DNA of 8,215 nt from Robiginitomaculum sp. (GTDB lineage: Bacteria > Pseudomonadota > Alphaproteobacteria > Caulobacterales > Maricaulaceae). Below the pieces are notes generated by a model that saw nothing but the letters and a program-made list of their open reading frames with translations, was not told the DNA's origin and searched no databases. The DNA lies in NCBI GenBank assembly GCA_026982235.1, contig JALSHM010000455.1:1-8215 (forward strand). The letters run 5' to 3'. Below, one piece after another: positions 1 to 5,503 of this stretch. Position numbers and translations under genes: made by a program. How positions within the stretch are numbered: position 1 is the stretch's first letter; each line of letters opens with the position of its first letter.

Positions 1-974
1 GGCTTTGAGGCGAGATAAATACCTTTTGACAAGGCGCGGGCGACGCATCTGGCGGCGGCGGCACCGAGTTCTGATAGGGCGACAGCGCGCGGCTCGCTTA
101 TGGGTTTTGCTTCGGTACTGATGGCAAAGAGCGTATCGCCGTCCATAGGGGTATGGGCGGGGCGCACGGCTAGGGCAATGCCGTCTTGTGCCATAATGGC
201 CAAGCGGCGCAATTCTGCGTGGGTGAGTTTTGCATCTGTAGCGACCACGCCGATAACAGTAGAGGCACCGCGCGCGCGTAAGAAGGCTAATTTTGTATCC
301 ATGGCGGGGGCGGGGGCGTAATCGCGTGGCGGTTTACGCCCACCATATTCTGCGTCCATCTCACAGTCCCAAGCCCAAAAACAGTCTGTGCTTTTCCCGT
401 TTTCTTGGGGCATATATGGCGATCCAATAGGATTGGCGGCGATGAGGGCGCTGACGGTATTATCACCGACACGTTCGGACACAGAGCCGAGCCCGCCGGG
501 ATATATGCCCGCCGTGGCACCAAAACCTGAGCCCGCCTTGCCTTGTTCAAAATCCATATCTGCATTTGCTAAGGCCTGTTTGCCCAGCGCAGCAAAGGGC
601 GGGGCATCGCCCCAATTTTTATCGCCGCCATTGGCATTATCAAAGAGTATTGCCGCAGGCACGATAGGTGAAACCGGAACGGGCGCAGGTGCAACCCGGT
701 AGCCAATACCTTTGGCACCAAGCACCGCACAAACTGCATCCGCCGCAGCTAAACCATATACCGAGCCACCCGACAAAACAATCGCATGGACATGGGTCAC
801 AGACCCATCCGCCGACAGCGCATCCGTCTCCCGCGTTCCCGGCCCGCCCCCGCGCACATCTACCGCGCACAGCACAGGCGCATCCGGCAAGACGACCGTC
901 ACGCCAGTCTTAATATCCGCATCATGCGCCTGCCCGACTTTAAGGCCGGATATATCAGTGAGTTGGTTTTTCAT
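1..974 (-). CDS. P1-family (DmpA/NylC-like) N-terminal nucleophile aminopeptidase, C-terminus cut off
   Basis: The product belongs to MEROPS family S58 (L-aminopeptidase/D-esterase DmpA, beta-peptidyl aminopeptidase BapA, nylon oligomerase NylC). These enzymes cleave themselves into alpha and beta chains, and the new N-terminal Ser/Thr is the nucleophile; they remove N-terminal residues from peptides or amides. The 324 visible residues start MKNQLTDISGLKVGQ and include GGSVYGLAAADAV, the glycine-rich GSGFGATAG stretch, FWAWDCEMDAEYGG and GASTVIGVVATDA. By alignment from memory with NylC (Asn266/Thr267), self-cleavage should fall between Ser238 and Thr239; Ser in place of Asn before the nucleophile is a variation. 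No signal peptide is seen, so it is probably cytoplasmic. The ATG lies 9 bases after the decarboxylase stop, with an AGGG and a purine-rich AAAGAG upstream, so it is the last visible gene of the operon. The reading runs off base 1; the family C-terminus seems close, so few residues are probably missing. The substrate is unknown. Confidence 0.9.
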   Translation of the reverse strand, partial: MKNQLTDISGLKVGQAHDADIKTGVTVVLPDAPVLCAVDVRGGGPGTRETDALSADGSVTHVHAIVLSGGSVYGLAAADAVCAVLGAKGIGYRVAPAPVPVSPIVPAAILFDNANGGDKNWGDAPPFAALGKQALANADMDFEQGKAGSGFGATAGIYPGGLGSVSERVGDNTVSALIAANPIGSPYMPQENGKSTDCFWAWDCEMDAEYGGRKPPRDYAPAPAMDTKLAFLRARGASTVIGVVATDAKLTHAELRRLAIMAQDGIALAVRPAHTPMDGDTLFAISTEAKPISEPRAVALSELGAAAARCVARALSKGIYLASK

Positions 975-983
975 CTCTTTAGC

Positions 984-2414
984 TTACCCTGCCGAAGTGC
1001 TTGCGCAAAGCCTAATTTCCGTCAGCAACGCCTCTATCGTTGCGAGCGTGGTTAGGGGGTTCATTACTGATAGGCGGAGATAGCGTATGCCGTTTATTTC
1101 TGCGGTGGTGATGTAAAAATTTCCTCTGGCTAGGATTTTTTCGCGCAGAGCTAGTTGCGCGGCATTGCCCTCGACCCCGTCATATTTGAAGCATAGGATA
1201 TTGGCTTCCGGCTTGTAAGGACAGGTGAAATCGTCTTGGGCGTTGATGAGCTCATAGAATTTGCGGGTGTCTGCATATTGTTTGTCTACAAATGCGCCCA
1301 TAGCTTTTTCGCCTTCCATAGCCAATACCCAAAACAGTTTTGCGCCCAGTGCTGATTTGGTGCATTCGACGGCATAGGGGCCAACATCAAACCCGATTTC
1401 TTCGTCTCCGCCGTAAAAAATATAACTGGCATTTTGGTGGAATGTGCCCGCCATGGATTTTTGGTCTTTGAAGAGTATAGCGGCACACAATGCCGAGGTG
1501 CGCATCATTTTATGGGCGTCCCATGTCAGGCTGTCGGCGCGGCTGATACCTTTCATCAAGTGCCGTTCTTTGTGGGATAGTAAAGCCGAACCGCCGTGGG
1601 CGCCGTCCACATGCAGCCATAAATCATGGGCTTCACAAAATTCCGCCACTTCGTCTATGGGGTCGTAGAGACCCGTCGCCGTGGTGCAAGCATTGGCCGA
1701 GACCATGAAGACTTTTTGCCCTTCGTCCTGCGCTCGCAAGAATGTTTGTTCCAGCTTCTCCGGCTGTAAAACTTCCAATGCGTTAACAGGCGCAGTGCGG
1801 ATGGCATTTTGACCAAACCCGGCAATAGAAACGGCACGGGCCAAAGAATAATGGGTGGCGGCGGGGGCGATGATGGCGAGGTTATCAGGTGTGCCGTTCT
1901 GCCAAGCATCTGGCGCAGCATGTGCGCGAGCGGCGAGGACGGCGGTTAGATTGGCCAGCGAGCCACCATGGGTCAGCACGCCAGCGCCGTTATGCTCTCT
2001 TTGTGAAAAATCATCAATCGCGCCTGTGAACCAGCCGCACTTTTCCAACATCCAATTGACCACCACCCGCTCGATTACGCTCGCCGTCGGCCCCATTTCG
2101 TAAACCGCCATAGGGTTGTTAATCACCCCGTGTATCATATCGGCAATAGCCGCACCTTCGTGGGGCACGGCGACTTGATGGCCGATAAATCCCGGATGGT
2201 GCATGTGTTGGGAATGCTCAAGATAGGGCGCGAGAAAGTTCTGTATATTGTCTGGTACAAGACCACCATCTCGTATCCATTGTGCCAGCTTCATCTTTGT
2301 GGCCAAAACATCCGGTGACTGCTGACGTAAGACGTGGGTGTCACCTGCTTCGCTATCTTGGCGGTATGTATCCAGCTTATCTAAAACTATTTTGCTCATA
2401 CTTTCATTGATCAT
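984..2414 (-). CDS. Group II PLP-dependent amino acid decarboxylase (GAD/CSAD/DDC fold)
   Basis: This 476-residue protein belongs to the pyridoxal-dependent decarboxylase family that includes glutamate, aspartate, cysteine sulfinate, diaminobutyrate and aromatic amino acid decarboxylases. Seen: HPGFIGHQ near the N-terminus at the substrate-site segment, THGGSLANLTA for phosphate binding, HVDGAHGG with Asp270 to pair with the pyridine nitrogen, and TWDAHKMM with Lys302 as the Schiff-base lysine. The DAHKMM context resembles the NPHKMMG motif of animal GAD and CSAD. A later segment reads ECTKSALGAKLFW, where GAD-like enzymes have QCGR; the Arg that binds the substrate carboxylate in GAD appears to be Lys353 here. 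Substrate is therefore not assignable. It is cytoplasmic by lack of a signal. I chose the ATG at 2414, which overlaps the regulator gene by 11 bases and has GGA 9 bases upstream. The ATG at 2399, just after the regulator stop, is an alternative without a clear ribosome site; a TTG at 2423 is less likely. Confidence 0.92.
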   Translation of the reverse strand: MINESMSKIVLDKLDTYRQDSEAGDTHVLRQQSPDVLATKMKLAQWIRDGGLVPDNIQNFLAPYLEHSQHMHHPGFIGHQVAVPHEGAAIADMIHGVINNPMAVYEMGPTASVIERVVVNWMLEKCGWFTGAIDDFSQREHNGAGVLTHGGSLANLTAVLAARAHAAPDAWQNGTPDNLAIIAPAATHYSLARAVSIAGFGQNAIRTAPVNALEVLQPEKLEQTFLRAQDEGQKVFMVSANACTTATGLYDPIDEVAEFCEAHDLWLHVDGAHGGSALLSHKERHLMKGISRADSLTWDAHKMMRTSALCAAILFKDQKSMAGTFHQNASYIFYGGDEEIGFDVGPYAVECTKSALGAKLFWVLAMEGEKAMGAFVDKQYADTRKFYELINAQDDFTCPYKPEANILCFKYDGVEGNAAQLALREKILARGNFYITTAEINGIRYLRLSVMNPLTTLATIEALLTEIRLCASTSAG

Positions 2415-2862
2415 GACCAGCAATCCACATTTTTGGGGTATCTTTTTCGGTATTCAAAACCAACATCGATTCGGTGCGCACAATACCCGCAAGCGGCTTT
2501 ATTTTCTCGCTCATCAGCATTTGCAAGGCCTCTGTGTCGGCCACGCGTACTTTCATCATGTAAGAATGGGCACCGCTAATATGGTGTAGCTCTTGTACTT
2601 CATCTAATGCCGCCAAGGCTGCGCAGGCTGCCGCCTCGCCTGTATAGTCCATATCGAGCAATAAAAACGCGCATAAATTGGCACCAACTTTTTCGGGTGC
2701 CAACACGGCCTGCCATGCCCTTATATGGCCGGACACAGTCAATTTACGGACACGCTCATTGGCCGTCGATACAGAGACGCCCACAGACTGGGCAATTTGG
2801 GCGCTGGACATGCGGCTATCGGTTTGTACGATATTCAGAATTTTTCTGTCTACCTCATCCAT
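2404..2862 (-). CDS. Lrp/AsnC-family transcriptional regulator
   Basis: The 152-residue product has the usual length and layout of the Lrp/AsnC family. An N-terminal helix-turn-helix begins MDEVDRKILNIVQTDSR and continues through SSAQIAQSVGVSVSTANERVRKL (roughly residues 4-45). A C-terminal RAM ligand-binding and oligomerisation domain follows (roughly 60-140), with the typical HHISGAHSYMMKVRVADTEALQ stretch around the effector site. Such regulators usually form dimers to octamers, bind an amino acid and often control their own gene and adjacent amino acid metabolism genes. It is the first gene of the minus-strand operon and overlaps the start of the decarboxylase gene, which implies translational coupling; it diverges from ggt across a short AT-rich gap. 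A likely local regulator of the decarboxylase and peptidase, and possibly ggt; the effector cannot be read from the sequence. An AGGA lies 12 bases before the ATG, somewhat far. Confidence 0.95.
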   Translation of the reverse strand: MDEVDRKILNIVQTDSRMSSAQIAQSVGVSVSTANERVRKLTVSGHIRAWQAVLAPEKVGANLCAFLLLDMDYTGEAAACAALAALDEVQELHHISGAHSYMMKVRVADTEALQMLMSEKIKPLAGIVRTESMLVLNTEKDTPKMWIAGHDQ

Positions 2863-2884
2863 AATCGGTAATTTTCCTGTAAAA

Positions 2885-2914
2885 TTGGTTGTTGTGCAGA
2901 ATATTTATTATAAT
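2885..2914 (+). promoter_or_regulatory. Putative ggt promoter
   Basis: A perfect TATAAT (2909-2914) is preceded after 18 bases by TTGGTT (2885-2890), a weak three-of-six match to TTGACA. The leader before the ggt ATG would be about 70 bases. The poor -35 element suggests dependence on an activator or low basal activity. The region is strongly AT-rich, so a chance TATAAT is possible. Confidence 0.4.
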
Positions 2915-2928
2915 CTAGCGATTGTCAA
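2900..2928 (-). promoter_or_regulatory. Putative promoter of the regulator-decarboxylase-peptidase operon
   Basis: On the minus strand a perfect TTGACA (2923-2928) is followed after 17 bases by AATATT (2900-2905), a four-of-six match to TATAAT. The predicted transcript start would be about 30 bases before the regulator ATG. It overlaps the plus-strand promoter candidate for ggt, so both are natural targets for the Lrp-type regulator. Judged by eye only. Confidence 0.45.
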
Positions 2929-2977
2929 TATTATTTCCGGCCTTTACATTGATTTTCCATATGAGTATAAGTTTTTC

Positions 2978-2984
2978 AGGAGAG
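2978..2984 (+). promoter_or_regulatory. Ribosome binding site of ggt
   Basis: AGGAGAG ends 5 bases before the ATG at 2990. It decides the start, because the reading frame is open for another 312 bases upstream and only this ATG gives a lipoprotein signal peptide. Confidence 0.85.
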
Positions 2985-2989
2985 TTCAT

Positions 2990-4726
2990 ATGAAATATAT
3001 ATTACTGGCATCTTGCGCCCTGGCCTTAAGCCTTACGGCATGTGGCGGCGACGCAAATCAAAAGACCTTGTCCATAGAACATGCACAAATGGCACCTGCG
3101 GTTAATCCTTATGCTAAGGGCATGGTGGTTGCGGCCAATCCCCATGCGGTAGAAGCGGGGGTTGCAGCCTTGCGCGCAGGCGGGTCTGCTGTTGATGCGG
3201 CCATAGCGGTTCAGACCGTTCTGGGTCTGGTGGAGCCACAAAGCTCTGGCATAGCGGGCGGTGCATTTATGGTGTTTTATGATGCAAAGACCGGTAAAGT
3301 CACCGCCTATAATGGCCGCGAAAAAGCGCCTGCAACCATTAGCGAAGATCTGTTTTTGGGTGATGATGGTCAGCCTTTGCGCTATTTTGACGGTATTGTT
3401 TCCGGGAAATCTACAGGTGTGCCAGGGGTTATGGCTATGCTGAATATGGCGCATCAAGACCATGGTAAATTGCCTTGGGCGGATAATTTTAGCGCCGGGA
3501 TCAAACTGGCCGAAGACGGATTTGCGGTCAGTCCGCGCATGGCCGGACTGGTGGAGCGAGCAGGCGGCCTTGCCCTTAAAGTACAACCCGCCGCACGGGC
3601 ATATTTCTTTCATGAAGACGGTACGCCGCTAAAAGCTGGCGACATCCGTGACAATAAATTATATGCCAAGAGCCTGCGCCTGTTGGCCAAAAACCCCCGC
3701 GCTATGAATGAAGGTCCGATTGCCGAAGCCATCGTCGCTGCTGTGCATGAGGAACCGCGCCCGGGCGTTTTGTCGCTGGCCGATATGGCCGCCTATCAAC
3801 CGCAAAAAACCGAAGCCCTGTGTTCACCTTACCGGGATTATGTTTTATGTGGTGCCATGCCGCCGTCTTCTGGCGGCATTGCCGTGCAAAGCATTATGGG
3901 CCAGCTTGCCAATTTTGATATGAAATCCCTGGGGCCCAGCCTGGACGGCTGGCATGTATTTGCGGAAGTTAGCGAGATGGCCTATGCGGACAGGGATTTA
4001 TTTGTTGCCGATCCGGATTTTGTCGAGGTTCCGACCCGGGCCTTGTTGAATCCGGATTACCTCAAATCCCGCGCCGCACGCGTCTCTATGGATAGCAGCC
4101 TCAAAGATGTGAAAGCGGGTGATCCTGTCAATTTCAAGCCGGGTCAAGATGCGACGCCGGATGTCCCTGGTACATCGCATTTTTCTATTGTCGATAAATG
4201 GGGCAATGTGGTGTCTATGACCACGACAGTAGAAAGCTTATTTGGGTCCCAGCGCATGGCAGGCGGGTTTATGCTCAATAATCAACTTACCGATTTCTCG
4301 TTTCGCCCGCGCGACGATGCAGGTAATCTCATTGCTAACCGTCCGGGTCCAGGGAAGCGCCCGCGTTCATCCATGGCACCTCATATTGTGTTTCACAAAG
4401 ACGGCACATTCGCTTTCGCCACAGGTTCGCCGGGCGGTTCATCCATCATTGCCTATACGGCCAAAACCATGATTGCAATGATAGATTGGGGCATGAGCCC
4501 GCAACAAGCCGCCTCGCTTGTCAATGTCATTTCGCGCAATGGTTTAGTGCGCCTCGAAGAAGCAGGACTAGACCCGGCAATCATAAGCGGACTAGAGGCC
4601 AAAGGCCACAAAATCATCCGCTCAAAAGGTGAAATCAGCGGGCTACATATTATTAAGCGCAAGGCGGACGGCAGTTATGAAGGCGGTGCCGACCCACGCA
4701 GAGAGGGTATCGCAATTAGCGAATGA
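2990..4726 (+). CDS. ggt: Gamma-glutamyltranspeptidase / glutathione hydrolase, predicted lipoprotein
   Basis: The 578-residue product hydrolyses or transfers the gamma-glutamyl group of glutathione and other gamma-glutamyl compounds. It starts MKYILLASCALALSLTACGG, a lipoprotein signal with lipobox LTAC, so Cys18 should be lipidated; Gly at +2 does not suggest inner-membrane retention. The precursor should self-cleave before Thr395 (GTSHFSIVDKWGN) into a large chain and a 184-residue small chain. Residues matching known E. coli GGT sites are Arg110 (NGRE; Arg114), Thr395 (Thr391), Thr413 (Thr409), Gln432 and Asp435 (Gln430, Asp433), Ser460-Ser461 (RPRSSM; Ser462-463) and Gly482-Gly483 (SPGGSS). 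Glu415 replaces Asn411, a change I recall in many bacterial GGTs. The segment between Asp435 and RPRSSM is a little shorter than in E. coli, implying a shorter lid loop. The ATG at 2990 has a strong AGGAGAG site 5 bases upstream; the open frame continues further upstream, but without a signal peptide or ribosome site. It diverges from the Lrp-type regulator gene. Related acylases of the same fold remain a minor alternative. Confidence 0.95.
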   Translation: MKYILLASCALALSLTACGGDANQKTLSIEHAQMAPAVNPYAKGMVVAANPHAVEAGVAALRAGGSAVDAAIAVQTVLGLVEPQSSGIAGGAFMVFYDAKTGKVTAYNGREKAPATISEDLFLGDDGQPLRYFDGIVSGKSTGVPGVMAMLNMAHQDHGKLPWADNFSAGIKLAEDGFAVSPRMAGLVERAGGLALKVQPAARAYFFHEDGTPLKAGDIRDNKLYAKSLRLLAKNPRAMNEGPIAEAIVAAVHEEPRPGVLSLADMAAYQPQKTEALCSPYRDYVLCGAMPPSSGGIAVQSIMGQLANFDMKSLGPSLDGWHVFAEVSEMAYADRDLFVADPDFVEVPTRALLNPDYLKSRAARVSMDSSLKDVKAGDPVNFKPGQDATPDVPGTSHFSIVDKWGNVVSMTTTVESLFGSQRMAGGFMLNNQLTDFSFRPRDDAGNLIANRPGPGKRPRSSMAPHIVFHKDGTFAFATGSPGGSSIIAYTAKTMIAMIDWGMSPQQAASLVNVISRNGLVRLEEAGLDPAIISGLEAKGHKIIRSKGEISGLHIIKRKADGSYEGGADPRREGIAISE

Positions 4727-4872
4727 TGGCGCGAAATCATTGCAAGAGTGAGGGAGGCGCAAATATCTTGAATGTTTGTTGCAAAGTTACTCTGCATGAG
4801 CCGTCATTTCGTCTTGCCCTGCTCATGTGACTTCTATATGGAGACACAGAATTTTAAAGATAAGAGTTGACT

Positions 4873-5400
4873 ATGGATATGTCCAAAATCGTGGTCGGGG
4901 AAAATCCGCCCTTTGATATAAATGTGATTATCGAAGTGCCCTTGGGCGGCGAACCCATCAAGTACGAAATGGACAAGGCGTCCGGCGCCATGTTTGTTGA
5001 CCGTTTTCTTTACACGTCTATGCGCTATCCGTGCAATTACGGCTTTATTCCCCACACGCTTTCGGAAGACGGCGACCCGACCGATGTTTTGGTGGTTGGT
5101 CAGCGGGCTTTGGTGCCAGGCTGTGTCATTCGTGCACGCCCGGTGGGCGTATTACTTATGGAAGACGAGGCGGGTATGGACGAAAAAATCGTCGCCGTGC
5201 CCCATAGCAAATTAACCCCGTTCTACGATCAGGTCAAATCCTACAAAGATCTACCAGAGGTTCTGCAACAACGCATCCCGCATTTCTTTGAGCATTACAA
5301 AGACCTGGAAAAAGACAAATGGGTAAAAATAAAAGGCTGGGCCGACAAGAGCCACGCAGGCGAACTCATCGCGGCAGGGATTAAGGCTTATGGGGGGTAA
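4873..5400 (+). CDS. ppa: Soluble family I inorganic pyrophosphatase
   Basis: This cytoplasmic Mg2+-dependent enzyme hydrolyses pyrophosphate to two phosphates and so pulls biosynthetic reactions forward. The 175-residue product has the normal bacterial length and aligns along its full length with E. coli Ppa: IKYEMDK, YPCNYGFIPHTLS, the signature DGDPTDVLVV with Asp66, Asp68 and Asp71 (E. coli Asp65, Asp67, Asp70), DEAGMDEKIVAVPHSKL with Asp98 and Asp103 (Asp97, Asp102), and FFEHYKDLEKDKWVK. All metal- and PPi-binding residues I can check are present, so it should be active. I chose the ATG at 4873, which has AAGAG 6 bases upstream; an in-frame TTG at 4867 and ATG at 4879 are alternatives. 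It follows ggt by 146 bases and precedes hppA by 103 bases on the same strand. No clear hairpin terminator is seen in either gap, so limited co-transcription is possible. Confidence 0.98.
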   Translation: MDMSKIVVGENPPFDINVIIEVPLGGEPIKYEMDKASGAMFVDRFLYTSMRYPCNYGFIPHTLSEDGDPTDVLVVGQRALVPGCVIRARPVGVLLMEDEAGMDEKIVAVPHSKLTPFYDQVKSYKDLPEVLQQRIPHFFEHYKDLEKDKWVKIKGWADKSHAGELIAAGIKAYGG

Positions 5401-5503
5401 ATATGGAGCGGCTCACTTTAAAAACCCCTAGACAACCGCAATATTCTCCTTAAAACATTCCCTAACTAAAATTGGGCTTAATAATAATCCTTAAGGGGGA
5501 CTC

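Noticed and set aside
287..565. Minus-strand open frame inside the peptidase gene, a possible frameshift
   Set aside because: The frame from the ATG at 974 stays open to base 1 and carries all the family motifs, so this frame is only a shadow.
2678..2989. N-terminal extension of the ggt reading frame
   Set aside because: It runs through the regulator gene on the other strand and the promoter region. The ATG at 2990 has a strong ribosome site and gives a proper lipoprotein signal.
3026..3613. 195-residue minus-strand open frame inside ggt
   Set aside because: It is antisense to well-conserved GGT coding sequence, has a low-complexity His/Arg/Cys-rich composition and matches no family I know.
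4740..4786. Repeated TTGCAA hexamers downstream of ggt as an operator or terminator
   Set aside because: These are short palindromes expected by chance. They do not form a hairpin with a U-tract.
4814..4840. Promoter-like TTGCCC and TATATG upstream of ppa
   Set aside because: The spacing is only 15 bases and the -35 match is partial. A ppa promoter is likely somewhere in 4727-4872, but I cannot place it with confidence.
5401..5503. AT-rich TAATAATAAT stretch before hppA as a promoter or riboswitch
   Set aside because: There is no convincing -35 partner and no stable hairpin set. The gap is too short for a typical aptamer plus expression platform.
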